The notes beneath the pieces are model-generated. The model worked only from the letters and a program-made list of their open reading frames with translations, did no database searches and had not been told where the DNA came from. 57,290 nucleotides of DNA. It comes from Planctomycetaceae bacterium. Lineage in GTDB: Bacteria > Planctomycetota > Planctomycetia > Planctomycetales > Planctomycetaceae. A program made the translations under genes and the position numbers. Below are positions 27,789-36,962 of this stretch, piece after piece; position 1 is the first letter of the stretch, and each line of letters starts with the position of its first letter. The stretch is from assembly GCA_020850695.1 (NCBI GenBank), contig JADZEF010000007.1, positions 1 through 57,290 of the forward strand. Direction: 5' to 3'.

Positions 27789-30083
27789 ATGACAGACCTT
27801 CGTCACCCGCTGCGGGCCGTCTGCTGTTCTGTGTCGCTCGCAGGCCTGCTTGCCGTCACCGGACTGGCTTCCTTCGCACAGCCCCTTGCTGCGGCTCCGG
27901 ACAAATCGCCGGCCGAGAGGGCCGCCGACTCCCGCCTTCAGGACCTCGACGATCCGGTCGAGCGGCTGAAACCCGTCAAGCCCCGCACGCCCACCGAGCA
28001 GTCGCGGCTCGAAGCGGCTGCCTGGTACATGACGGGCCAGCTTCGCGAAGGGCGGAATGATTTCACGGGAGCGGTCGAAGCTTACAAGAAGGCGGTCGAA
28101 CTCGATCCGGAAGCGGTGCAGGTCTACCGGGCGCTCGTCCCGCTCGCCTTCAGCCTCAACCAGACCAAGGACGCCGTCCAGTATGCCCTCAAGGCGCTTG
28201 AGCTCGATCCCGATGACTCGGGATTGCTGCGGCGGTTGGGGGTGCAGGCCGCGTCAGAACGGAATCTGCCCGGAGCCATTCAGTTCTTCGAGAAGGCGAT
28301 CGCCTCGCCGAAGATCGAAAAGAAGTCGGCGATGTATGTCCTGCTCAACCGCGACCTGGGAATCCTCCAGGCGGCGGTGGGACAGATGGAGAAGTCGGCC
28401 GATGCCTTCGAGATCGTGTTCGAAGCGTTGAGCAAGCCGAAGGAATACAATCTCGACGACCGCACCCGCGGCGCTCTCATCCAGGACCCCGCCACGACGT
28501 TCGAGCGGATGGGGCAGGTGTTTCTCGCCGCCAAGCGAACGGACAAAGCCATCGCGGCATTCGAGCGGGCCGCCAAGTCGCGCAAGGGAAAGCCCGGAAC
28601 GCTCAGCTTCAACCTCGCCCGCGTCTACGAGCAGACCCAGCAGTACGACAAGGCCCTCGCCGAGCTGCAGAAGTACTTCGACGCCCAGCTCATCTCGAAG
28701 GAGAAAGCCCCTTACGAGCTGCTGGCGAAGCTGCTGAAGGAAACCAACCAGTCCGATCAATTGCTGCCGCGGCTGGAAGAGCTGGCGAAGAAGGATTCCA
28801 AGAACCTTCTGCTCCAGTATTACCTGGCCGAGCAGTACGTGGCGGCAAACCGTCTCGACGACGCCGAGGCCATCTACAAGAAGGCCCTCGAGGATTCCAA
28901 GGAACCGGAAGCGTACGCGGGCCTGGTCAGCGTCTATCGCCGCAAGGGGAGCGCCGAAGATCTGCTGCACAACCTCGCGAAGGCGATCGGTACCGGCCGG
29001 GATCCTGACGCTCAACAGCGCAACCTCGAAGTCCTTGAAGTCGAGCTGAAGGCGATCAGCCAGGACGAAAAGCTGATCGACACACTGATTGCCACCGGGC
29101 GAAAGCACCTCGAAGGGGAGGACGGCAAGCTCGATTTCGCCAGCGCCTACATTCTCGCCCGGTTGGCGGCGACCGCCAAGAAGTCGGATGCGGTGGTGCA
29201 GTTCTATCGCCACGCGCTCAAGGTCCGTAGCGACCGCAAAGAGACGATCCTCGGCGAACTGGGGCAGTACCATCTCATTACGAACGAGTACGCCGAGGCG
29301 GTCAAAGTCTTTGAAGAGGCGGTGAAGGACGAGTCGCTCGACAAGTCGAAGCCCAACTTCCTGTACCGCCTGTCGCAGGCCCATGCCTTCAACAACAACA
29401 AGGACGCGGCCCTCGAAGCCATCAAGGAGGCCCGGACGATCATCCCCGATCACCCGCTGCTCCACTTTCAGGAAGCCTGGATTTACTACCACGCCAAGGA
29501 ATTCGACACCGCGGTGAAGCTCTTCGAGCAGTTCATCGAGAAGTTTCCCGAGAGCAAGGAGTATGTGCGGCGGTCGCAGTTCAGCCTGTCGAACATCTAC
29601 GTGCAGCAGGGGGACCAGCGGAAGGGCGAGGAGATTCTTGAAAAGATCCTCGAGCAGGATCCGGACGACGTCTCGGTCAACAACGACCTCGGCTACCTCT
29701 ACGCCGACCAGGGAAAGAACCTCGAAAAGGCCGAGAAGATGATCCGCAAGGCCCTCGACGCCGAGCCCGACAACGCGGCCTACCTCGACAGCATGGGGTG
29801 GGTGCTCTACAAGCTCGGCAAGGCGGAGGAAGGGCTGCCGTATCTTGAAAAAGCCGTCAAAGCTCCCTCGGGTTCCGATTCCACACTGTGGGATCATCTG
29901 GGCGACTGTTACGAGAAAGTCGGCCAGCACGAGAAAGCCCGCGATGCCTGGCAGAAGGCGGCCGATCACGCCAAGAAGGAGTCGCCCCCCGACCAGAAGG
30001 TGATCGACCGGGCCCTCGAAAAGATCAAGAACCAGAAGGAAGGCCCCGGCAAGCTGAAGACCGAGCCGAAGGGCTCGCCGTGA
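27789..30083 (+). CDS. secreted TPR-repeat protein
   Basis: A 764-residue protein with a signal peptide (about residues 1-36, ending PLAAAP). The rest is almost wholly tetratricopeptide repeats, for example AVEAYKKAVELDPEAVQVY, DAVQYALKALELDPDD and AEKMIRKALDAEPDNAAYLDSMGWVLYKLG. The last 35 residues are charged. TPR proteins of this length usually scaffold outer-membrane or secretion machinery. ATG 27789 begins the signal peptide. It ends 5 bases before the heptamer palindrome. Confidence 0.9.
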   Translation: MTDLRHPLRAVCCSVSLAGLLAVTGLASFAQPLAAAPDKSPAERAADSRLQDLDDPVERLKPVKPRTPTEQSRLEAAAWYMTGQLREGRNDFTGAVEAYKKAVELDPEAVQVYRALVPLAFSLNQTKDAVQYALKALELDPDDSGLLRRLGVQAASERNLPGAIQFFEKAIASPKIEKKSAMYVLLNRDLGILQAAVGQMEKSADAFEIVFEALSKPKEYNLDDRTRGALIQDPATTFERMGQVFLAAKRTDKAIAAFERAAKSRKGKPGTLSFNLARVYEQTQQYDKALAELQKYFDAQLISKEKAPYELLAKLLKETNQSDQLLPRLEELAKKDSKNLLLQYYLAEQYVAANRLDDAEAIYKKALEDSKEPEAYAGLVSVYRRKGSAEDLLHNLAKAIGTGRDPDAQQRNLEVLEVELKAISQDEKLIDTLIATGRKHLEGEDGKLDFASAYILARLAATAKKSDAVVQFYRHALKVRSDRKETILGELGQYHLITNEYAEAVKVFEEAVKDESLDKSKPNFLYRLSQAHAFNNNKDAALEAIKEARTIIPDHPLLHFQEAWIYYHAKEFDTAVKLFEQFIEKFPESKEYVRRSQFSLSNIYVQQGDQRKGEEILEKILEQDPDDVSVNNDLGYLYADQGKNLEKAEKMIRKALDAEPDNAAYLDSMGWVLYKLGKAEEGLPYLEKAVKAPSGSDSTLWDHLGDCYEKVGQHEKARDAWQKAADHAKKESPPDQKVIDRALEKIKNQKEGPGKLKTEPKGSP

Positions 30084-30088
30084 CGGGA

Positions 30089-30197
30089 GGAATCAGGGGT
30101 CAGGAATCTGGAATCAGGGAAAACGAAGCATCCCGAGGCCGATCCGACGCTCCTGCGACTCCTTCTGCCTGATTCCCGATTCCTGAATCCTGACCCC
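30089..30197. repeat. heptamer palindrome between the TPR and YebC genes
   Basis: First arm 30089-30116 is four 7-mers (GGAATCA, GGGGTCA, GGAATCT, GGAATCA). The second arm 30170-30197 is the inverse of GGGGTCA, GGATTCA, GGAATCG, GGAATCA. The loop is 53 nt. It starts 5 bases after a stop codon and ends 16 bases before the yebC-type ATG. Confidence 0.93.
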
Positions 30198-30213
30198 TTC
30201 CCCCGAATCTTCT

Positions 30214-30969
30214 ATGGCCGGCCATTCGCATTGGGCGAACATCTCCATCAAGAAGGGGATCGTCGACAAGAAGCGCGGAAAGCTCTTCGGCAAGCTGAAC
30301 CGCGCGATCATGGTGGCCGCCCAGAACGGCGGCGGCGACCCCGCGTCGAACCTGCCGCTGCGGTACGCCATCGACAAGGCCCGCAAGGCGAGCATGCCGA
30401 AAGACACGATCGAACGCGCCATCAAGAAGGGGTGCGGCGAGAACCTCGGCCAGCAGTTCAGCGAACTCCTTTATGAGGGCTACGGCCCCGGCGGCGTCGC
30501 CGTCCTCTGCGAGATCCTGACGGACAACCGCAACCGCACCGCGGGCGAGGTCCGCAAGATTTTCGAAGTCCACGGCGGCAACCTCGGCAGCACCAACTGC
30601 GTCGCCTGGATGTTCGACCGCAAGGGCTTCTTCGTGGTCTCGTCGAAGAACGTCACCGAAGAGCGGCTGTTCGAAGTCGCCCTCGAAGCGGGCGCCGACG
30701 ACGTCAAGGCGGTCGGCGAGAACTTCGAAGTGACCTGCCCCGTCGACGCCTACCAGGCGGTCATCGAGGCGCTCGAGACGAACAAGATCGCCACCGAGAC
30801 GGCGGAATTGACCCGCGTCCCCCAGAGCACGGTCGAGTTGGACGCGGAGGTCGGAAGCCGGATGCTCAAGCTCATCGACGCGCTCGAAGATCAGGATGAC
30901 ATCCAGAACGTCATCTCGAACTTCAACATGTCGGAAGCCGTGATGCAGGAACTGGCGAATCAGGCGTGA
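30214..30969 (+). CDS. yebC: YebC/PmpR-family DNA- or ribosome-associated regulator
   Basis: A 251-residue cytoplasmic protein with the family start AGHSHWANI (the invariant GHSKW-like motif), the RKAS...PKDTIERAI segment and the GYGPGGVAVL loop in order. Family members act as transcription regulators in some bacteria and as helpers of translation at proline runs in others. The length is normal. The start codon is preceded by a pyrimidine tract from the palindrome's second arm (CCCCTTCCCCCG...), with no Shine-Dalgarno. It could be co-transcribed with the TPR gene. Confidence 0.97.
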   Translation: MAGHSHWANISIKKGIVDKKRGKLFGKLNRAIMVAAQNGGGDPASNLPLRYAIDKARKASMPKDTIERAIKKGCGENLGQQFSELLYEGYGPGGVAVLCEILTDNRNRTAGEVRKIFEVHGGNLGSTNCVAWMFDRKGFFVVSSKNVTEERLFEVALEAGADDVKAVGENFEVTCPVDAYQAVIEALETNKIATETAELTRVPQSTVELDAEVGSRMLKLIDALEDQDDIQNVISNFNMSEAVMQELANQA

Positions 30970-31011
30970 GCCCGACGGCGCGCCCCATTGAGGGCTCCGG
31001 CGCATCAATCC

Positions 31012-31110
31012 GGCCACAGAAACGACGGAACGGAGTTTCGCGGAATCCTTGCCATCGGGTCGCGACTCCCCGTCCGTCGGATTCCGTCCCATCCGTCGTT
31101 TCCGTGGCCC
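31012..31110. repeat. nonamer palindrome after the YebC gene
   Basis: First arm 31012-31048 and second arm 31078-31110. The second arm reads in reverse complement as CCACGGAAA, CGACGGATG, GGACGGAAT, CCGACGGAC, four 9-mers. The first arm is more degraded in its third and fourth units. The loop is 29 nt. A lone arm of the same family is at 12341-12376. No gene is visible in the rest of the 375-base gap up to 31345. Confidence 0.85.
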
Positions 31111-31344
31111 CTCTGACGGCCGTGAAACAGTGCCGCACACCAAGCTGCGAAGCCCTGCCGTCTGAACCGGTCGTATCGCTTCTCGCCCGATGATTCGCCG
31201 AATCGCGCGGCGCCGGCTCGTTTCCCTCAAGCCGGGGCGTGACTACGATGGGAGAGTGGCGGAGTGGTCGCTCGCGACGCTCCGCCAGGCCGGCCGAACG
31301 GAAGTGCCGATCGCTGCAAAGCCCTCCAGATCACGAGCGCGCCG

Positions 31345-31890
31345 ATGTCCGACACGCTGTCTCACGACACGTCCTTGATGGATGAGGACCTCCGCCGCGG
31401 CCGCCGGTTCGTGCGGTGCTATGAGGTGGTCTTCGTCGCGGCGATGGCGGTGGTGCTGGCGCTGTTCATTGTTTATGACCGGCCGTGGCACAAGCTGATG
31501 AAGCGGGCACTGTGGCCGATGCTGCTGCATCTCTCGCTGGTCCGCGGCAATCGCTGGGTGCGGGCGCTGCACGTCGTGCTGATGCTGGGGATGTCGTATT
31601 CGGTCCTGCGTCTGGGCCTGCGGCATCCTGCCCCGAGTATGTGGGCGGTTTGCGGTCCGATGTCGCTGGTCCTGGCGTGGCTCGGAGCGATGATCGGATT
31701 CTCGCCGGGCGTGTCGGCGTACCTGGCGTGGGTTCGGGCCGGAGAGGAAACCCACGAGCCCCGCACACGAGATGGAAGCGAAGCCTCTTCGGAAGAATGC
31801 TCGTCGACGGGATGCGGCGGGTGCAATACTCCGCTCCCGCGATTCGTCGTGCTGTGCCCTTGGTGTGGAACGCGCCGGGGCGATGCGTAG
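31345..31890 (+). CDS. multi-span membrane protein with C-terminal zinc-ribbon-like tail
   Basis: A 181-residue protein. Three to four hydrophobic segments lie at about residues 26-44, 55-65, 74-90 and 100-128. The tail has a Cys-rich pattern: ECSSTGCGGCNTPLPRF, then LCPWCGTRR, which looks like a zinc ribbon (CxxC...CPWC). I do not recognise the family. ATG 31345 (MSDTLSHDTS) is preferred over an earlier one at 31264 because the extra residues are basic/Pro-rich and not conserved-looking. Nothing nearby suggests a role. Confidence 0.65.
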   Translation: MSDTLSHDTSLMDEDLRRGRRFVRCYEVVFVAAMAVVLALFIVYDRPWHKLMKRALWPMLLHLSLVRGNRWVRALHVVLMLGMSYSVLRLGLRHPAPSMWAVCGPMSLVLAWLGAMIGFSPGVSAYLAWVRAGEETHEPRTRDGSEASSEECSSTGCGGCNTPLPRFVVLCPWCGTRRGDA

Positions 31891-32092
31891 TCCGACGAAG
31901 GGGCTGGAACGGGGGCTGTCGCGTCTCCCGTCCGGAAGCGGGTCGAAAGTCACAATCCGCGGCTGAAGTCGCGGCTTGGGGAGCCCCTGCGGCGCTCGGC
32001 AACGTTCTTCCGGATACGTCCCGCCGATCTCTGCTACAATCCGTGCGGGTCCACATCCTTCGGGCCTGTCTCCCTGCGCGAGTCTCATCGCC

Positions 32093-33583
32093 ATGGTCAT
32101 CTTCGGAAATGGAAACCGAGGTCGGCGTCCGACGGCGTCGAAGAGTTCCCGAGTCTTTCTGATCGGGACGCAACTGGCTCTGACCTGTCTGCTGTCAGGC
32201 GGTCCAGCCCGGGCTCAGGTCGGCGGTGTTTACGTCGACCCGCAGGGTGTGTTGAGGGAAGCGTCCACGCTGGGAGACGGCGCTCGGCTGGAGGCGCTCC
32301 GCTCGGAAGCGGCAGACGCCTCTCCCTCGCGCGACGTCTCGGCGCCGTCCCCGTTGCGGCGCGTTTCACTGCGTCGCCTTCAGGACGCCGTGAAGTCGTT
32401 GCACGATCAGCGGCAGCCCCTTCCGTCCGACATCTGTTTTCTCGCGGGCATCAACCGGCTTCAGTACGTTTTCTTCCATCCCGACGAGGATGACGTGGTG
32501 CTGGCAGGGCCAGCGGAAGGCTGGGAGCAGGCGCCGGGCGGAGAAGTGGTCGGTGCGAAGTCGCGCCGACCGGTGCTCCATCTGGACGACCTCCTCCATG
32601 CGTTGCGTTACGCTTTCGACGAGCGTCCGGCGTCGCCCTTCCTGGGATGCTCGATCGAGCCGACCGCCGAGGGGGTGAAGCGTCATGCGGCCTACATGAA
32701 CGGCCTGCAGATGGACCGCAGCCGGCTCCCCGAGATCTTCGCCGGAATGGAGAACGCGATGGGACCTCAGGCGGTCAAGCTCTACGGCGTCCCTGAATCC
32801 AGCCGCTTCGCCTTGAAGCTGGTTGCCGCCGACTACCGTCTGAAGCGATTGGCCCTCGCGCACGACCCCTCCCCCGTCCCCGAGGTCGTCAACTATCTCG
32901 ATCTCCAGGCGAAGCGGGGCGTCCACGCCGGACCGCAACGCCAGCATCGCTGGTGGTTCGTCGCGCAGTACGACGCCGTGCATCACACGCCCGATCGTCT
33001 CGCCTGGGAACTGGAAGGAACGGGAGTCGTTGTGCGGACGGCTCCTTCGATGCCAGGCCAGCCGAAAGGTGGCAGCCCCAAGGGAGCGAACGTCAAAGGG
33101 GCAAAGAAACCTGCCAAGGAACCTCAGGCGAGCCCGGCCGCCCAGCAGTTCGCGACCCTGGCCACGAAGCATTTCGCGCGACTGGCCGGACGCGTGCCGG
33201 TGTTCGCCGAACTGGAGAACGTCGTCGCGCTGAGTGTTGCGGCCGAATTGATCCGCGAGCGGTGCGACGCGGCTTTCGCGGAGAAAACGGATGCGGCGAA
33301 AGGCGAGGCGCCCGCCGATCTCTACCGCTTCGACCACTTTCTCGAAGAAGCGGAATGTCCGACAGCTCGCGTGAATGTTCCCCGGAATATCCCCTCGCTC
33401 ACGAACTCTCGCTTCGTCGACGGCCGCAACTGGCTGATCTCGATCAGCGGGGGAGTGGAACTGAATCCGCGAGAGGCCGCCCGAGCCGAGGTCCGCAAGG
33501 AAACGACGCGCGGGCAACTGGCGGAAATGTGTACCGTCCATCGCCCGGACCACTCGCGCTGGTGGTGGGACGACGGAAAGTAG
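32093..33583 (+). CDS. DUF1598 protein
   Basis: A 496-residue protein with a signal peptide (about residues 1-43, ending PARA). The central part (VSLRRLQDAVKSLHDQRQPLPSDICFLAGINRLQYVFFHPDEDDVVLAGPAEGW) matches my memory of DUF1598, a planctomycete-specific family of unknown function. A Lys/Pro/Ala-rich linker near residues 330-360 separates it from a C-terminal domain (FHFARLAGRVPVFAELEN). It may be a periplasmic protein. ATG 32093 was chosen as the start of the signal peptide. Confidence 0.82.
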   Translation: MVIFGNGNRGRRPTASKSSRVFLIGTQLALTCLLSGGPARAQVGGVYVDPQGVLREASTLGDGARLEALRSEAADASPSRDVSAPSPLRRVSLRRLQDAVKSLHDQRQPLPSDICFLAGINRLQYVFFHPDEDDVVLAGPAEGWEQAPGGEVVGAKSRRPVLHLDDLLHALRYAFDERPASPFLGCSIEPTAEGVKRHAAYMNGLQMDRSRLPEIFAGMENAMGPQAVKLYGVPESSRFALKLVAADYRLKRLALAHDPSPVPEVVNYLDLQAKRGVHAGPQRQHRWWFVAQYDAVHHTPDRLAWELEGTGVVVRTAPSMPGQPKGGSPKGANVKGAKKPAKEPQASPAAQQFATLATKHFARLAGRVPVFAELENVVALSVAAELIRERCDAAFAEKTDAAKGEAPADLYRFDHFLEEAECPTARVNVPRNIPSLTNSRFVDGRNWLISISGGVELNPREAARAEVRKETTRGQLAEMCTVHRPDHSRWWWDDGK

Positions 33584-33590
33584 CCATCAC

Positions 33591-33702
33591 GGACGGCCGT
33601 CTTTCGCCCCGAGAGAACGTCGCGTTTGACGTCGACGTCCCATGGAGCGTTCGAGACTCGCTCCGCGCTCGCGTTCTTTCGTCGGAGCGAAAGACGACCA
33701 TG
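33591..33702. repeat. long palindrome, family of the element at 47622-47734
   Basis: Arms 33599-33624 (GTCTTTCGCCCCGAGAGAACG...) and 33669-33702 (GCGTTCTTTCGTCGGAGCGA...) with a loop of about 44 nt. The copy at 47622-47734 is inverted: its second arm matches this first arm through ACGTCGCGTTTGACG. The arms do not show the short tandem units of the other families. It lies 8 bases after the DUF1598 stop. The rest of the 334-base gap before 33918 holds nothing else I recognise. Confidence 0.9.
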
Positions 33703-33903
33703 AGCCGAACGCATTGCTGCCCGGCGAAAGGCACGCCGTTCTGCTCACCGCTCAACACGCGCAGGGGAAAGCTGCTGTCGGCGCGCCGCGAATCGGATTC
33801 CTCGGAGCGCCCCATCCGCGCGCCACCTTTTGAAAGGCTTGTAACATTTTCTCTCGTCTCCCGCTTCGGAGTGTGTGGATTGACAACAACACAACAAACT
33901 CCC

Positions 33904-33910
33904 AAGGAGA
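33904..33910 (+). promoter_or_regulatory. strong Shine-Dalgarno AAGGAGA
   Basis: AAGGAGA ends 7 bases before the ATG at 33918. It is the strongest ribosome site in the window; most other genes here have weak or no such site. Confidence 0.88.
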
Positions 33911-33917
33911 CCTGATC

Positions 33918-34442
33918 ATGACCACGAAACTCACGACGGCGGCGATCGTCCTGGCTTTCGGCTTCTCGGTTGCCGCCACCGCTCACGCCGGACCCAAGGG
34001 AAACGGCAACAGAAACCACGCCTTCCGCGCCCAGGGAAACTTCAAGCAGGGGAACTTCGGGCGGGGGAATTTCGGGAACCAGTTCGTTCATAGGAACAAC
34101 GGGTTCAACCAGAACTTCCACAAGGTGCAGTTCCACTCGCCGAACCACAACTTCCAGAAGTTCAACCACAACACGTTCTTCCGCAACGTGTCGATCGCGC
34201 GGCCGCACTTCCAGCGGAACTTCGCGTTCAACAACTACCACCTGACCCACGCCCGAAAATACGACTTCGGGTACTGCTACATCGGCAACCAGCACCGGCA
34301 CTGGGCTTCGACGTCGTTCTATCAGCCCCTCGGCTGCAACGTTTACTTCGATCCCTGCACCGACGTCTGGTACTACTGGTGCCCCCCGCACAACTGCTTC
34401 TACCCGGTCAGCTACTGCCCCTTCGGCACTTACACCTTCTGA
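33918..34442 (+). CDS. secreted Asn/Phe/His-rich protein with Cys-rich C-terminus
   Basis: A 174-residue protein with a signal peptide (residues 1-24, ending AHA). Residues about 25-115 are rich in Asn, Phe and His (QGNFKQGNFGRGNFGNQF, then FNNYHL), with repeated GNF. The C-terminal 60 residues carry paired cysteines and aromatic residues (YCYIGNQHRHW, DPCTDVWYYWCPPHNC). It has no relatives I can name. The strong Shine-Dalgarno and its own hairpin terminator (34507-34544) suggest high expression as a single gene. Surface or stalk material, or metal binding by His/Cys, are possible roles. Confidence 0.78.
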   Translation: MTTKLTTAAIVLAFGFSVAATAHAGPKGNGNRNHAFRAQGNFKQGNFGRGNFGNQFVHRNNGFNQNFHKVQFHSPNHNFQKFNHNTFFRNVSIARPHFQRNFAFNNYHLTHARKYDFGYCYIGNQHRHWASTSFYQPLGCNVYFDPCTDVWYYWCPPHNCFYPVSYCPFGTYTF

Positions 34443-34721
34443 TCGAAGCGGTTGACTGATCGAGCCTGTTGACGAAGACCCTCCCTGGCGGCTCGATGGC
34501 CGCCTCCATCACCCCGCAGTCACGCCAGTGGCTGCGGGGTGATGACGTTCTTTGAACTGAATGACCGACCGTGATCGTGAGGTGCGCGGTCGTGGCTGAA
34601 TGCTTCTTTACGCCAACGGCGTAATGGAAGGGGAACATCGGTCGGTCCGCCGGTCCAACTGTGGAGTGAACGGTCGCAGGGACTCGTCTTGCGACCGCGC
34701 CTCACAGTGGTGGCCAGTGAT
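34443..34721. other. 279-base intergenic region with hairpins
   Basis: Holds the terminator-like stem at 34507-34544, then TTACGCC-AAC-GGCGTAA at 34608-34624, a mini-hairpin of the same form as those at 6549, 6784 and 45672. Interlocked inverse segments (GACCGACC near 34562 with GGTCGGTC near 34643, and GTGAGGTGCGCGGTCG with CGACCGCGCCTCAC near 34694) could form a larger structure. No gene. Confidence 0.6.
34507..34544 (+). terminator. 13-bp stem terminator-like hairpin
   Basis: Stem CATCACCCCGCAG/CTGCGGGGTGATG with a 12-nt loop, 64 bases after the stop of the Asn/Phe/His-rich gene. Plus-strand bases after it (ACGTTCTTTG) are only moderately T-rich. The convergent RluA gene ends at 34722, so it may serve both. 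Confidence 0.75.
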
Positions 34722-35900
34722 TTAGGTCCGCGCCGCTCGCAGCGCTTCGAGCGTCTGCGTCATGTCGACAGGAAGCGGCGCTTCGAACGACAACGGCCGC
34801 CCCGAGTCGGGATGCCGGAATTCGAGCTTGTAGGCGTGCAGCGCCTGCCGGCTGATGAGGACATCGCCCGAGTCATTCTGAACCGAAGCGGTCGCCCCAG
34901 GGGTCTTAGTACGGGCCGCCGCCAGCTCGCTTCGCCGCAGCTCCGTCTGTCCGCCATAGACGCGATCCGCCACGATGGGATGAGCGATGTGCTGCATATG
35001 CACCCGCAACTGGTGCGTCCGGCCCGTCCGCGGCTTCAAACGAACATACGAGAAGCCGTGGAACCGCTCGACTACTTCGTAGAACGTCGTGGCGACCCGC
35101 GAGTTGCCCCCCGGCAGGCACACCGCCATCTTCTCGCGGACCTGCGGGTGCGGCCGCATGTGCGTCTCGATCCAGTCGCTGTCGAACGTCACATCCCCCC
35201 AGACGATGGCGCGGTATTCCTTCTGCACCTCGCGGGCCTCGAACTGCGCCGTCAATCGGTGATGGACGGTGTTGTCCTTCGCCACCACCAGCACGCCCGA
35301 GGTGTCCTTGTCGAGACGATGGACGATGCCGGGCCGCAGTTGCCCCGCGATGTCGCTCAGGCGGTTGAAGTGGAACTGGAGCGCTCCCGCCAGCGTCCCG
35401 CGATAGGTGCCGCGCCCCGGGTGCGTGATGATGCCCGCCGCCTTGTTGATGACGACGATCCAGTCGTCCTCGTACAGCACCTCAATGGGAATGTCTTCCG
35501 GCAGGATGCTCTGGTCGGGAAGCGAGGGGAGCTGAAACTCGACGACGTCGTTGACGCGCAGCTTGCGGGCCGACTTCACCGGCAGCCCGTTGACGTTCAC
35601 TTCCTTCTGCTCGACCGCCCGCTGAAACAGCGCCCGGCTGTAGTTGGGGTAGAGCCGGCTCAGGAAGTGATCGACTCGCCAGCCGTGGCTGCGGGCATCG
35701 ACGGTGAGACGCATCGGCCCGCTGGTGGAAGTGAGCGAGGGAGCCACGAGGGGCGGCGCGAGGTCGTCCGCAGCCACGTCGTCATCGTGCTCGAACGTCG
35801 AATCGTCATCCGGCAGGGCGTCGTCAGTCACAGAAGAGGAAGCTCGCAAAGTTTGCCGCGGGCGGATCGTCAATCGACGCTCATGCGTCCTGTCCGACAT
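34722..35900 (-). CDS. rluD: RluA/RluD-family rRNA pseudouridine synthase
   Basis: Isomerises uridine to pseudouridine in rRNA. An S4 RNA-binding domain spans about residues 73-130, then the catalytic domain with HRLDKDTSG (catalytic Asp197) and the RTGRTHQLRVH motif. The N-terminal 60 residues form an acidic low-complexity leader that is not part of the usual protein. ATG 35900 (MSDRTHERR) is preferred to one 30 bases earlier. The layout fits RluD best, but specificity within the RluA group is uncertain. It is divergent from the ThuA gene. Confidence 0.88.
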   Translation of the reverse strand: MSDRTHERRLTIRPRQTLRASSSVTDDALPDDDSTFEHDDDVAADDLAPPLVAPSLTSTSGPMRLTVDARSHGWRVDHFLSRLYPNYSRALFQRAVEQKEVNVNGLPVKSARKLRVNDVVEFQLPSLPDQSILPEDIPIEVLYEDDWIVVINKAAGIITHPGRGTYRGTLAGALQFHFNRLSDIAGQLRPGIVHRLDKDTSGVLVVAKDNTVHHRLTAQFEAREVQKEYRAIVWGDVTFDSDWIETHMRPHPQVREKMAVCLPGGNSRVATTFYEVVERFHGFSYVRLKPRTGRTHQLRVHMQHIAHPIVADRVYGGQTELRRSELAAARTKTPGATASVQNDSGDVLISRQALHAYKLEFRHPDSGRPLSFEAPLPVDMTQTLEALRAART

Positions 35901-36007
35901 TCGACTTCCCGCGGAATTCCCGCTTATCATACCGAGGCCTGCGGGCAGGGTCTTGTGCGGCCCGCGGAGAGAACACGAAAGCGCTCGTCGTCACCGAGGA
36001 AACACTC

Positions 36008-36913
36008 ATGAATTTGCCCGATTTGTCTCACTTGGGTCGTGCGTTGCTGGCCACCGCTTTGACCGCGGCCGTGCTGTTGCCTGTCGCGTCGGCCGAGGAC
36101 GCGAAGCCGGCCAAGGCGAAGGTGCTGATGCTGACGCAGAGCAAAGGCTTCACGCACGGCTCGGTGCGTCGGCCCGACAAGGAGAAGCTGTCGGCGTCGG
36201 AAGTCGCGATGATCCAACTCGGACAGCAGTCGGGACTGTTCGACGTCACCTGCACGCAGGACGCCGAGGCCGACTTCACGAAGGAAAACCTGGCGAAGTA
36301 CGACGTGGTGATGCTCTACACCACCGGCCCGATGAACAACGCCGACAAGAGCAAGAACCTCCCGATCGATCACGCGGCGTTCGAGTACCTGCTGAAGGAA
36401 TGGCTCCCGCAGAAGGGTCACGGCTTCATCGGCTTCCATTCGGCGACCGACACCGGCGCCGACTACGAGCCGTACTGGGATCTGATCGGCGGGTCGTTCA
36501 ACGGCCACCCGTGGGGTAGCGGCTCGACGGTCAGCATCACCGTCCACGACACCGACCATCCCGGCGTGAAGGCCTTCGGCCCCGAGTTTGAGATCAAGGA
36601 CGAGATCTACCAGTACTCGCACTGGCAGCCCGAAAAGGTCCGCGTCCTGGCGAGCCTCAACATGGCGAAGACGTCGCTGAAGAAGCCCTATCACGTCCCC
36701 GTCATCTGGGTGAAAGAAGTGGGTCAGGGAAAGATGTACTACTCGAACCTCGGCCACAACGAGACGACCTGGACGAACAAGGCGTTCCTCGACTCGGTGA
36801 CGGGCGCGATGAAGTGGATCCGCGGCCTCGAAACCGGCAGTGCGAAGCCGAACCCCGAGCTGTCGAAGTCCTGGGATGAAAAGTCGAAGGCCGACGCGGG
36901 TGACGCGAAGTAA
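36008..36913 (+). CDS. secreted ThuA-domain protein
   Basis: A 301-residue exported protein (signal peptide about residues 1-29, ending ASA). The ThuA fold is marked by the strand KVLMLTQSKGFTHGSVR and by GFIGFHSATDTGADYEPYWDLIGGSFNGHPW, whose His/Trp residues are characteristic. ThuA-like proteins adopt a class I glutamine-amidotransferase-like fold and are linked to trehalose and other sugar use; planctomycetes have many. GAGGAAA lies just upstream of the ATG. It ends 50 bases before the nonamer palindrome. Confidence 0.93.
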   Translation: MNLPDLSHLGRALLATALTAAVLLPVASAEDAKPAKAKVLMLTQSKGFTHGSVRRPDKEKLSASEVAMIQLGQQSGLFDVTCTQDAEADFTKENLAKYDVVMLYTTGPMNNADKSKNLPIDHAAFEYLLKEWLPQKGHGFIGFHSATDTGADYEPYWDLIGGSFNGHPWGSGSTVSITVHDTDHPGVKAFGPEFEIKDEIYQYSHWQPEKVRVLASLNMAKTSLKKPYHVPVIWVKEVGQGKMYYSNLGHNETTWTNKAFLDSVTGAMKWIRGLETGSAKPNPELSKSWDEKSKADAGDAK

Positions 36914-36962
36914 ATGCGATAATCGGCTCTTGTCAAATAGCTTCTCTCTTTCGGAAAGCACA

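Noticed and set aside
31244..31345. A stretch resembling the start of a serine tRNA (GGGAGAGTGGCGGAGTGGTC)
   Set aside because: No anticodon arm, T-arm or acceptor partner follows, so it is not a tRNA gene.
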